The notes beneath the pieces were generated by a model. It saw only the letters and a program-made list of their open reading frames with translations, searched no databases and was not told the origin of the DNA. Below, in pieces: positions 1 to 6,851 of a DNA stretch of 61,479 bases. Position 1 is the stretch's first letter; each line of letters opens with the position of its first letter. The stretch is taken from NCBI RefSeq assembly GCF_000730605.1, contig NZ_BBIS01000013.1:1-61479 (forward strand), given 5' to 3'. Both the position numbers and the translations under genes were made by a program. This stretch comes from Pseudomonas monteilii NBRC 103158 = DSM 14164. GTDB lineage: Bacteria; Pseudomonadota; Gammaproteobacteria; Pseudomonadales; Pseudomonadaceae.

Positions 1-383
1 AGATTTTTAGCATTTCCCGCATGGCAAACGGTTTATCCATCACGTTCGCGACGTAGGTAGAAAACTTACAAGTCGTAGGGCATTTATGGTGCTTTGCTTT
101 TTCCACGGGCGCGCTAGAATGCGCGCCGAAGGGTGTTTTACGAGTAGTCAACACACTTCTCCAGCCTTTGCTAGGCTTGCCAATAGCGTGTGGCCAGCAG
201 GGGCTTATGGATTTTGTCAGGTCCTGCCAGGAGCAGGGCCTGCTGGGTGCCGCCTCCCATCAGGAGCGCCGACCCAAGGGCAGTGGCCTAACCCACGGCC
301 AGTTGAATTTTCACTGGTGGCTGCCGGTCTACGGCTGCACTGGTCTATAACTAACCTGCTTTTCGCAAGTCATGAGGTAGAAC
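1..383. other. Gap upstream of sutA, no convincing gene
   Basis: This 383-base stretch ahead of sutA holds no gene I can support. On the plus strand a TAGAAT hexamer at 115-120 with a TTTGCT-like -35 at 93-98 could be a promoter, giving sutA a leader of about 250 bases. The leader is GC-rich after position 200 and could fold, but I see no known riboswitch. On the minus strand an open frame runs off the left edge but has no ribosome binding site. Confidence 0.4.
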
Positions 384-713
384 ATGAGCGACGACGATCT
401 GGAAAACGACGACCTCGAAGTAGGCGACGAAGACGAGGGTGATGAAGGCCTCGAAGTGGCAGCTGACGACGGCGCCGAAGACGCTGGCGATGACGACAGC
501 AGCCCGGCACCCACTGCCAAGGGCAAATCCAAGGCGGCGGTCTCGGTAGACGAGATGCCGAGCATGGAAGCCAAGCAGAAAGAGCGTGATGCATTGGCCA
601 AGGCGATGGAAGAATTCCTTTCTCGCGGTGGCAAGGTGCAGGAAGTCGAGGCCAACGTGGTCGCCGACCCGCCCAAGAAGCCGGACAACAAGTACGGCAG
701 CCGCCCTATTTGA
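384..713 (+). CDS. sutA: SutA-type RNA polymerase-binding transcriptional regulator
   Basis: This 109-residue acidic protein matches SutA of P. aeruginosa (PA14_69770), a small factor that binds RNA polymerase and raises expression of housekeeping genes in slow-growing cells. Residues 1-40 are almost wholly Asp and Glu and look disordered. The conserved part is the C-terminal 50 residues, with the helix KERDALAKAMEEFLSRGG followed by a PPKKPD segment and the terminus KYGSRPI. The start is the ATG that follows a run ending GAGGTAGAAC. The gene order sutA, HAD, xerC, DUF484, dapF, lysA is the same as in P. aeruginosa, which supports the call. A strong hairpin terminator follows the stop. Confidence 0.88.
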   Translation: MSDDDLENDDLEVGDEDEGDEGLEVAADDGAEDAGDDDSSPAPTAKGKSKAAVSVDEMPSMEAKQKERDALAKAMEEFLSRGGKVQEVEANVVADPPKKPDNKYGSRPI

Positions 714-725
714 GTGGCTGATCGC

Positions 726-757
726 AAAAAAGCCCGCCGTCGCTGCGGGCTTTTTTG
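726..757 (+). terminator. Rho-independent terminator of sutA
   Basis: Stem AGCCCGC (731-737) pairs with GCGGGCT (745-751) and is followed by a run of six T. A run of A precedes it, so it could also work on the minus strand. Confidence 0.88.
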
Positions 758-789
758 TGTCTGCAAGATTCGGGTTGCCTGTACTGGCC

Positions 790-892
790 CTATCGCCGGC
801 AAGCCAGCTCCCACAAGATTACCGTAGGCCTAAGCCTTGCGATGTCCCTGTGGGAGCGGGCGTGCCCGCGAATGGGCCGCGTAGCGGCCCCT
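790..892. repeat. REP pair plus GC-rich hairpin
   Basis: Two head-to-head copies of the P. putida-type REP, one degenerate (about 795-815, AGCTCCCACA) and one full (845-872, CCTGTGGGAGCGGGC...GCCCGCG), are followed by the perfect hairpin GGGCCGC (874-880) / GCGGCCC (884-890). The hairpin lies 4 bases past the stop of the minus-strand HAD gene and may end that operon. The pair sits between convergent genes. Confidence 0.75.
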
Positions 893-893
893 G

Positions 894-1589
894 TCAGCGC
901 CAGCGCGCAAGCACGTCGGGCAGCTGCGACAGCCGCTGGATCTCGGCATCCGGCGCCTGCTCGCCCGCCCAGGCCTTGCCCTGTGGGTTGAACCACACCG
1001 CCCGCAGCCCGGCGCGTTGGGCGCCGGCAATGTCATCGCCAGGGTGGTCGCCGATGTGCACAGCCGCGCTGGCGTCCACTTCGCCACGGCGAAGGGCTTC
1101 CAGGAACGGGGCCGGGTCTGGCTTGCCGATGCCAAGGTCCTCGGCGCACAGGGCAAAGCGGAAGTAGTCCGCCAGCCCCAGCCGGCTTACGTCGGCGTTG
1201 CCGTTGGTAACCACACCCAGGGTGTACTGATGGCGCAGCATCTCCAGCACCGGCTGCACCTCGGGGAAGATCTCTACCTGGTGGCGGGCATGCAGGAACA
1301 CTTCAAAACCTTCATTGGCCAGCTCCTGCGCGTGTTTTTCGCTGTAGCCGACTTCTTCCAGGGCATGGAACAGCACGCGCCGGCGTAGGGCGCTGATGCG
1401 GTGCTTGAGGCCGGGCTCGGCCTGCACCAGGCGCTCGCGGATGGCAAACAGGTGCTCTACCGGCACACCACCCAGGATCGGGGCGTTGGCTTCCAGCCAG
1501 TCGCGCAGCACGACTTCTGCACTGGCGATGACCGGCGCGGTGTCCCACAGGGTGTCGTCAAGGTCGAAGGTGATCAGCTTGATGCTCAT
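894..1589 (-). CDS. HAD-superfamily hydrolase (YjjG/YigB-like phosphatase)
   Basis: A 231-residue haloacid dehalogenase-type phosphatase, probably soluble and acting on small phosphorylated metabolites; the substrate is not predictable. Motif I is FDLDDT with Asp9 and Asp11 as nucleophile and acid/base. Motif II is the VVTNGN stretch, motif III the Lys in GIGKPDP, motif IV the acidic HIGDHPGDD. The length and cap between motifs I and II fit subfamily I. Its ATG overlaps the xerC stop by 4 bases (ATGA), so it is translationally coupled as the last gene of the lptM-lysA-dapF-DUF484-xerC operon. The same pairing with xerC is found in enterobacteria (yigB). Confidence 0.85.
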   Translation of the reverse strand: MSIKLITFDLDDTLWDTAPVIASAEVVLRDWLEANAPILGGVPVEHLFAIRERLVQAEPGLKHRISALRRRVLFHALEEVGYSEKHAQELANEGFEVFLHARHQVEIFPEVQPVLEMLRHQYTLGVVTNGNADVSRLGLADYFRFALCAEDLGIGKPDPAPFLEALRRGEVDASAAVHIGDHPGDDIAGAQRAGLRAVWFNPQGKAWAGEQAPDAEIQRLSQLPDVLARWR

Positions 1590-2485
1590 GAGTCTGTGCC
1601 TTTGCTGCGTTTGGCCCGAGGGTGGGCGCTGTCGTACACCGCGGCCAAGTGTTGGAAGTCCAGGTGGGTGTAGATCTGGGTGGTGCTGATGTCGGCATGG
1701 CCGAGCAGCTCTTGCACCGCGCGCAGGTCCTGAGACGACTCCAGTATATGGCTGGCGAAGGAATGGCGAAGCATGTGAGGGTGCAGGTGCTGGCCCAGCT
1801 CGCGTTCGCCGGCTGCCTTCACCCTTCGCCGAACGTCACGGGGGCTGATGCGGTTGCCCTGGCGGGTGATGAACACCGCGCGATCGCGCGGGTTACCGAT
1901 GCCGCGCAGGCGATACCAGGCCTGCAACGCCTCACGGGCCTTGCGGCCCACCGGCAGCACGCGTGCCTTGCCGCCTTTGCCCAGCACCTGTACCAGGCCG
2001 GCGGCCATGTCGAGGTGATCGAGGTCGAGGTTGGTCAGCTCGGACAGGCGCAGGCCCGACGAGTAGAGCAGTTCCAGGATGGCGTGGTCACGGCGGGCGA
2101 AGAAGTCGTCGTCGACGCCGCCATCGAGCAGCTGCTGGGCACGGTCGGTGTCCAGCACCTTGGGCAGCCGTCGCTCACCTTTGGGCGCGCTCAGGCCGGA
2201 AGCCGGATCGTGCTGGCACAGGCCTTCGCGGATGAGGTAGCGGTAAAGGCCGCGTACTGCCGAAAGTAGCCGTGCCAGGCTGCGCGAAGACTGGCCGTGG
2301 TGGTGCAGGCGGGCGATCAGCTGGCGCAACGGCTGGATTTGCAGCGTTTGCCACTCGGTAATGCCGTGCTCCTCGCAGTAGGCCATGACCTTGTTCAGGT
2401 CGCGACGGTACCCCAGCAGGGTGTGCTCCGACACCTGGCGCTCGTTGCGCAGGTGTGCGCAATAAGCCTCCAGTTGGCGCTTCAT
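1586..2485 (-). CDS. xerC: Site-specific tyrosine recombinase XerC
   Basis: A 299-residue tyrosine recombinase that, with XerD, resolves chromosome dimers at dif near the terminus. The N-terminal SAM-like core-binding domain spans about residues 1-95 and the catalytic domain 105-290. Catalytic residues can all be placed: Arg146 in SSGLRLSE, Lys170/173 in the GKGGK beta-hairpin, His237 and Arg240 in HMLRH, His263 in GHADIS, and nucleophile Tyr272 in TTQIYTHL. Its position after dapF and DUF484, and the 1-base and 4-base overlaps with its neighbours, are the standard gamma-proteobacterial arrangement for xerC rather than xerD. Confidence 0.95.
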   Translation of the reverse strand: MKRQLEAYCAHLRNERQVSEHTLLGYRRDLNKVMAYCEEHGITEWQTLQIQPLRQLIARLHHHGQSSRSLARLLSAVRGLYRYLIREGLCQHDPASGLSAPKGERRLPKVLDTDRAQQLLDGGVDDDFFARRDHAILELLYSSGLRLSELTNLDLDHLDMAAGLVQVLGKGGKARVLPVGRKAREALQAWYRLRGIGNPRDRAVFITRQGNRISPRDVRRRVKAAGERELGQHLHPHMLRHSFASHILESSQDLRAVQELLGHADISTTQIYTHLDFQHLAAVYDSAHPRAKRSKGTDS

Positions 2486-3195
2486 CAGCGTACCGGGCGC
2501 AGGGTTTGGGTTACCCGTGGCACAACGCGGCCCAGCACCTCGGCAATGTAGCCGAGGAACAGGGTGCCGACACTGCTCTTGTAGTGTTGCGGGTCGCGGC
2601 TGCCGATTGCCAGCACCCCATGCAGCCCTTGGTACTCAAGGGTAGCGACGGCGCTGGAGCCCACTTCTCGGCGCTGTTCCTCACCGAAAAGGAAGGCCAG
2701 CTCGTGCTCGCGCAGGTTGCCACTGACCGTCTTGCCACCGCCCAGCAGGGCACCGATGGCTTGTTGCGCCTCGGTGTTGCTGACCCAGCGCCCGACCGGC
2801 GCGACGTTGTCGCCGAACAGGATCAGGCTGACGAAGGGCACCTGGAACTCCTGGCGCAGGCTGTCCTCGACGGCCATCACCACTTCTTCCAGGCTGCCAG
2901 CATCGAGCAGGTCCAGGATTAGCCGGCGGGTCTTGTCGAACAGCCGGTCGTTGTCGCGGGCCACGTCCATCAGTTGTGACAGGCGATGGCGCATCTCGAT
3001 GTTGCGGTCACGCAGCAGCTTCAGCTGGCGCTCCACCAGCGAAACGCTGTCGCCACGCTGGTGCGGGATGCGCTGCTCGATCAGCAGCTCGTCGTGCTCG
3101 GCGAAGAAGGTGGGGTGGGCGCGCAGGTAGGCGACCACCGCCTCGGCATCGAGCTCGACGGACTGCGTGGGTACAACCTTGGGCTGATCGGTCAT
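2485..3195 (-). CDS. DUF484 family protein (GAF-like)
   Basis: A 236-residue cytoplasmic protein of the DUF484 family, always found between dapF and xerC in gamma-proteobacteria. The N-terminus has the typical '[16 protein letters not shown]' stretch. A basic helical linker with coiled-coil potential follows (about residues 55-85), then a GAF-like domain (about 90-220). The biochemical role is unknown; GAF folds usually sense small ligands. Its stop shares one base with the xerC start, which implies coupled translation. The start lies 13 bases after the dapF stop. Confidence 0.85.
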   Translation of the reverse strand: MTDQPKVVPTQSVELDAEAVVAYLRAHPTFFAEHDELLIEQRIPHQRGDSVSLVERQLKLLRDRNIEMRHRLSQLMDVARDNDRLFDKTRRLILDLLDAGSLEEVVMAVEDSLRQEFQVPFVSLILFGDNVAPVGRWVSNTEAQQAIGALLGGGKTVSGNLREHELAFLFGEEQRREVGSSAVATLEYQGLHGVLAIGSRDPQHYKSSVGTLFLGYIAEVLGRVVPRVTQTLRPVR

Positions 3196-3208
3196 GGCGT
3201 TTACTCGC

Positions 3209-4039
3209 TTAGAGACGAACCTGTCCTTCGTAGACGCGTACGGCCGGGCCGGTCATCAGCACGGGCTTGCCGGGGCCGGCCCATTCGATGTGCAGGCGGC
3301 CGCCGGGCAGGTCGAGGGACACCGGGGAGTCCATCCAGCCTTGGCTGATCGCCGCCACGGCTGCGGCGCAGGCGCCGGTGCCGCAGGCCTGGGTTTCGCC
3401 CGCGCCGCGCTCCCACACGCGCAGGTTGGCGCGGTGGCGGTCGATGACCTGGATGAAGCCGGCATTCACCCGCTGCGGGAAGCGTGGGTGGTTTTCGATC
3501 TTCGGGCCCAGCTCATGCACGGGGGCAGTATGCACGTCGTCGACGCGCAGCACCGCATGCGGGTTACCCATGGACACGGCAGCAATCGAATGCAGCTGGC
3601 CGTCGACTTCCAGTGGGTAGTTCAGCGCCTGCTCGTCAGCGATGAAGGGGATTTCGGCAGGGACGAAGCGCGGTGGGCCCATGTCGACACTCACCTGGCC
3701 GTCGTTCTGCACGTCCAGCACGATAATGCCGCTCTTGGTTTCCACCCGAATGCGCTTTTTCGCGGTCAGGCGCTTGTCCAGCACGAAGCGGGCGAAGCAA
3801 CGGGCACCATTGCCGCACTGCTCGACCTCGGAGCCGTCGGCGTTGAAGATGCGGTAGCGGAAGTCCACTTCCGGGTTGTTCGGCGCCTCGACGATCAGCA
3901 ACTGATCGAAGCCGATGCCGGTGTGGCGGTCACCCCATTGCTTGGCGTGCTTGGGCTGGATGTGCGCGTGCTGGCTGACCAGGTCGAGGACCATGAAGTC
4001 GTTGCCCAGACCATGCATCTTGGTAAAACGCAGCAGCAT
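3209..4039 (-). CDS. dapF: Diaminopimelate epimerase
   Basis: DapF interconverts LL- and meso-diaminopimelate, the penultimate step of lysine synthesis and a source of peptidoglycan meso-DAP. The 276-residue length is normal. The two catalytic cysteines are Cys75 in QCGNGARC and Cys219 in ACGTGAC, and the N-terminus carries the family signature [10 protein letters not shown] chose the ATG at 4039 because this signature normally begins within a few residues of the start; an in-frame extension to 4150 would lie inside lysA. It follows the lysA stop by 4 bases, so the two enzymes of the same pathway are coexpressed. Confidence 0.97.
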   Translation of the reverse strand: MLLRFTKMHGLGNDFMVLDLVSQHAHIQPKHAKQWGDRHTGIGFDQLLIVEAPNNPEVDFRYRIFNADGSEVEQCGNGARCFARFVLDKRLTAKKRIRVETKSGIIVLDVQNDGQVSVDMGPPRFVPAEIPFIADEQALNYPLEVDGQLHSIAAVSMGNPHAVLRVDDVHTAPVHELGPKIENHPRFPQRVNAGFIQVIDRHRANLRVWERGAGETQACGTGACAAAVAAISQGWMDSPVSLDLPGGRLHIEWAGPGKPVLMTGPAVRVYEGQVRL

Positions 4040-4043
4040 GGGC

Positions 4044-5291
4044 TTACTCCGGCAGCAGGCTTTCGCCAGCGTACAGTTCGGCGATGGTCTCGCGGCGGCG
4101 TACTTCGAACGCCTGGTCGCCGTCGACCAGGATTTCAGCGCAACGGCCACGGGTGTTGTAGTTGGAGCTCATGACAAAACCATAGGCGCCCGCGGACTGT
4201 ACGGCCAGCAGGTCACCTTCGGCCAGGTTCAGTACTCGGTCCTTGCCCAGGAAGTCGCCGGTCTCGCAGATCGGGCCGACCAGGTCGTAGGCACGGCCTT
4301 CACCGGCGCGTGGCTTGACCGCGCTGACACCCATCCAGGCCTGGTAAAGGGCCGGGCGGATCAGGTCGTTCATGGCTGCATCGATGATGGCGAAATCTTT
4401 GTGCTCGGTGTGCTTGAGGTATTCCACGCGGGTCAGCAGCACGCCAGCATTGGCCACGATGTAGCGGCCCGGCTCGAACACCAGGGCCAGGTCGCGCGTG
4501 CCTACGCGTTCGCGGATGGCCTTGATGTAGTCGGCCACCAGCGGCGGTTGTTCATCGCGGTAGCGCACGCCCACACCGCCGCCCAGGTCCAGGTGGCGCA
4601 GGTGGATGCCGCATTCGGCCAGGCGGTCGACCAGCACCAGCAGGCGGTCGAGGGCGTCGATGAACGGCTCTACGGTGGTCAGCTGCGAGCCGATGTGGCA
4701 GTCGACACCGACCACTTCCAGGTTCGGCAACTGCGCGGCGCGCACATAGATGGCCTCGGCGTCGGCAATGGCGATGCCGAACTTGTTTTCTTTAAGGCCG
4801 GTGGAAATGTACGGGTGGGTGCCGGCGTCGACGTCCGGGTTGACCCGCAGCGACACCGGGGCCACCTTGCCCATCTCGGCGGCCACCACTTGCAGGCGCT
4901 CCAGCTCGTCGGTGGATTCGACGTTGAAGCAGTGCACGCCCACTTCCAGGGCGCGGCGCATGTCTTCTCGGGTTTTGCCAACGCCGGAGAACACCACGCG
5001 GTCAGCGCGCCCGCCAGCGGCCAGCACGCGCTCCAGCTCACCGCCGGAGACGATGTCGAAGCCTGCGCCCAGGCGCGCCAGTACGTTCAGCACGCCCAGG
5101 TTGGAGTTGGCCTTGACCGCGAAGCACACCAGGTGCTCAGCGCCTTGCAGGGCGTCGGTGTAGCTGCGGTACTGGGCCTCGATGTGGGCGCGCGAGTACA
5201 CGTAGGTCGGGGTGCCGAACTGTTCGGCGATGGCCGACAGGGCCACCCCCTCCGCGAACAGCTCACCGTCGCGGTAGTTGAAAGCGTTCAT
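4044..5291 (-). CDS. lysA: Diaminopimelate decarboxylase
   Basis: LysA decarboxylates meso-diaminopimelate to L-lysine using PLP. The 415-residue length is usual. The PLP lysine is Lys60 in CFAVKANSN at the start of the alanine-racemase-like barrel. The HIGSQ motif and the glycine-rich [11 protein letters not shown] segment bind the cofactor phosphate. The C-terminal beta domain has [11 protein letters not shown] with the active-site cysteine that acts from the partner subunit. It lies between lptM (9 bases upstream) and dapF, so one transcript encodes the last two steps of lysine synthesis. Confidence 0.97.
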   Translation of the reverse strand: MNAFNYRDGELFAEGVALSAIAEQFGTPTYVYSRAHIEAQYRSYTDALQGAEHLVCFAVKANSNLGVLNVLARLGAGFDIVSGGELERVLAAGGRADRVVFSGVGKTREDMRRALEVGVHCFNVESTDELERLQVVAAEMGKVAPVSLRVNPDVDAGTHPYISTGLKENKFGIAIADAEAIYVRAAQLPNLEVVGVDCHIGSQLTTVEPFIDALDRLLVLVDRLAECGIHLRHLDLGGGVGVRYRDEQPPLVADYIKAIRERVGTRDLALVFEPGRYIVANAGVLLTRVEYLKHTEHKDFAIIDAAMNDLIRPALYQAWMGVSAVKPRAGEGRAYDLVGPICETGDFLGKDRVLNLAEGDLLAVQSAGAYGFVMSSNYNTRGRCAEILVDGDQAFEVRRRETIAELYAGESLLPE

Positions 5292-5300
5292 CTGGTTTCC

Positions 5301-5513
5301 TTACTGCGCAGGCGACTGCTCGGGCTCGGACTGCAGCTCGGGCTGCTGTTCTTGTACCGGGGCCGGCTTGGCTTTTGGCTGGTGCTGATGTGCTTTGTGC
5401 GCTTTGCCGTTATCGCCGTCTTCAGGCAGATACAGCGGGCCCTTCTGGCCGCAGGCAGAAACGAGGCAGGCAACAGCGACCAGCGCCGCGAAGGAGGAAA
5501 TCAGGCGCTTCAT
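5301..5513 (-). CDS. lptM: Small LptM/LppL-type lipoprotein
   Basis: A 70-residue lipoprotein. The signal peptide MKRLISSFAALVAVACL ends in the lipobox LVSAC, with Cys21 as the acylated residue. The mature start CGQKGPLYLP is the family signature (YifL in E. coli, renamed LptM, which helps oxidative maturation of the LPS translocon LptD; LppL in Pseudomonas). The rest is a low-complexity His/Lys/Pro/Gln tail with no clear structure. It is the first gene of the lysA-dapF-xerC operon, as in other pseudomonads. A good AAGGA site precedes the ATG. The LptM function is transferred from E. coli and is an inference here. Confidence 0.87.
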   Translation of the reverse strand: MKRLISSFAALVAVACLVSACGQKGPLYLPEDGDNGKAHKAHQHQPKAKPAPVQEQQPELQSEPEQSPAQ

Positions 5514-5703
5514 GGGTGAAATCCTTAGAAAAATGCAGTATTGCGCCCGAGTATACCGAGCGACCGGCGGCTTGCCTATGCAAGGGCCGGTCCGCCGGGC
5601 GGGCTATTCTTGGCGCCTTCAATGGCTAAACTTTGCATTCGGCGCCAAGCGCCCGTATCTTGCCCGGCTTGCCTGTAACGCAGCCAATTTCGAGGTTCCT
5701 GCA

Positions 5704-6036
5704 ATGAGTTTGAGTGAAGCGCGTTTCCATGATCTGGTCGACGCGACCCAACAGGCCCTGGAAGACCTGTTCGACGAGAGCGGCCTGGACCTGGACATGG
5801 AGAACTCCGCCGGTGTCCTCACCGTCAAGTTCGAAGGCGGCGCCCAGCTGATCTTCAGCCGCCAGGAGCCACTGCGTCAGCTGTGGCTGGCCGACCGTTC
5901 CGGTGGCTTCCACTTCGACTACGACGAAGAGAGCAAGAAGTGGGTGTGCGAGAAGAGCGAAGAACTGCTGGGCGAAATGCTCGAGCGCATTGTCTGGGAG
6001 CGGGCCGGCGAGAAGCTGGACTTCGACGAGATCTGA
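5704..6036 (+). CDS. cyaY: Frataxin-like iron-binding protein CyaY
   Basis: Bacterial frataxin, 110 residues, which binds iron through an acidic ridge and modulates IscS-driven Fe-S cluster assembly. The first helix has the expected acidic run (ALEDLFDESGLDLDME) and the sheet carries the conserved 'GVLTVKFE...LIFSRQEPLRQLWLA' and 'GGFHFDYDEESKKW' strands. I chose the ATG at 5704, since MSLSEARFHDL is the canonical start; the open frame continues upstream into noncoding sequence. It is divergent from lptM across about 190 bases and followed at 1 base by the DUF1289 gene, suggesting an operon. Confidence 0.95.
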   Translation: MSLSEARFHDLVDATQQALEDLFDESGLDLDMENSAGVLTVKFEGGAQLIFSRQEPLRQLWLADRSGGFHFDYDEESKKWVCEKSEELLGEMLERIVWERAGEKLDFDEI

Positions 6037-6037
6037 C

Positions 6038-6262
6038 ATGAGCGGTGCCCAGGCCCGGCCGCCCAAGCCGCTCTATAGTAACGTCAGCCCGGCGGTGCCA
6101 TCGCCGTGCATCAGCGTATGTCGGCTGGATGAACAACGGGTGTGCACCGGTTGCCACCGGCATGTCGAGCACATCCGCGAATGGCGCTCGGCCGATGATG
6201 AACGGCGCCGGCAGATCTGCCGCGAAGCCCAGGTCTTGCGCGAGCAGGCTAAGGCACACTGA
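6038..6262 (+). CDS. DUF1289 small cysteine-rich protein
   Basis: A 74-residue protein of the DUF1289 family. The signature is 'SPCISVCRLDEQRVCTGCHRHVEHIREW': four cysteines spaced C-x3-C-x7-C-x2-C, likely to bind a metal or Fe-S centre, then a helical Trp-containing stretch. No function is established. The ATG lies 1 base after the cyaY stop, so it is probably coexpressed with frataxin, which would fit a metal-related role but does not prove it. A terminator follows at 6334. Confidence 0.82.
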   Translation: MSGAQARPPKPLYSNVSPAVPSPCISVCRLDEQRVCTGCHRHVEHIREWRSADDERRRQICREAQVLREQAKAH

Positions 6263-6333
6263 ACGCAGGGGCTTGAGTATTTACCCGGCTGTGGTAGTGT
6301 CGGGTTCTGCGTCGGTGACGCCAAAGCCTTCTC

Positions 6334-6360
6334 AAACCCCGCCCTTGGGCGGGGTTTTGC
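6334..6360 (+). terminator. Rho-independent terminator after the cyaY operon
   Basis: Perfect stem AAACCCCGCCC (6334-6344) / GGGCGGGGTTT (6347-6357) with a 2-base loop and T run. It separates the cyaY/DUF1289 unit from rnk. Confidence 0.88.
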
Positions 6361-6408
6361 TTTATCTGCACATTGAAAACTGCCTGTTCAAAGGAGTCTG
6401 ACTGGATC

Positions 6409-6819
6409 ATGAGCACCAAACCTTCCCTCATCCTCACCCGATTGGACGTACAGCGTCTGGAGCGTCTGATCGACAGCCTCGACGAGAGTACGCCGGGTGT
6501 GCTCGCCCTGCAGGACGAGCTGGACCGCGCCGAGCAGGTGGTCGGTCACGAGGAAGTGCCGGCAGGCGTGGTGACCATGAATTCCCGCGTGCACTGCCGT
6601 GAGGAAGCCAGTGGCAAGGACTACCACCTGACCCTGGTGTACCCGAAGGATGCAGGGCCGGAAGGCAAGGTTTCGATCCTGGCGCCGATCGGTTGCGCGC
6701 TGCTGGGGCTGTCGGTGGGCGAGCAGATCGACTGGCCGGCACCGGGCGGCAAAACCCTCAAGCTGAAGCTGCTGGAAGTGGAATACCAGCCGGAAGCGGC
6801 GGGCGATTTCGACCTGTAA
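6409..6819 (+). CDS. rnk: Regulator of nucleoside diphosphate kinase Rnk
   Basis: Rnk is a GreA-family protein that binds RNA polymerase and affects NDP kinase and alginate levels in Pseudomonas. The 136-residue protein has the short N-terminal helical part (SLILTRLDVQRLERLIDSL) and a C-terminal FKBP-like domain with 'VTMNSRVHC' and 'DYHLTLVYPKDA', ending in the Rnk-type GEQIDWPAPGG segment. Unlike GreA, the N-terminal coiled coil is too short to reach the catalytic site. The ATG at 6409 has AAGGAG about 12 bases upstream, a slightly long spacing. A convergent hairpin separates it from cyaA. Confidence 0.92.
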   Translation: MSTKPSLILTRLDVQRLERLIDSLDESTPGVLALQDELDRAEQVVGHEEVPAGVVTMNSRVHCREEASGKDYHLTLVYPKDAGPEGKVSILAPIGCALLGLSVGEQIDWPAPGGKTLKLKLLEVEYQPEAAGDFDL

Positions 6820-6826
6820 GGGTCAA

Positions 6827-6845
6827 GGGGCCGCAAAGCGGCCCC
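6827..6845. terminator. GC-rich hairpin between rnk and cyaA
   Basis: Perfect hairpin GGGGCCGC-AAA-GCGGCCCC without a T run, between convergent genes. The same stem occurs at other gene ends in this window (874, 22395, 36107), so it may be a recurring bidirectional terminator or mRNA-stabilising element. Confidence 0.6.
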
Positions 6846-6851
6846 GGCATT

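Noticed and set aside
1..107. Open frame on the minus strand starting at a GTG near 105 and running off the left edge (contains MDKPFAMREMLKI)
   Set aside because: No ribosome site before the GTG or the internal ATG, too short to judge, and the composition does not resemble a known family; neighbouring gene order suggests an intergenic gap.
3914..5519. Long plus-strand frames across lysA/dapF and similar long frames elsewhere
   Set aside because: They are antisense shadows caused by high GC third positions; the minus-strand products are clear known enzymes.
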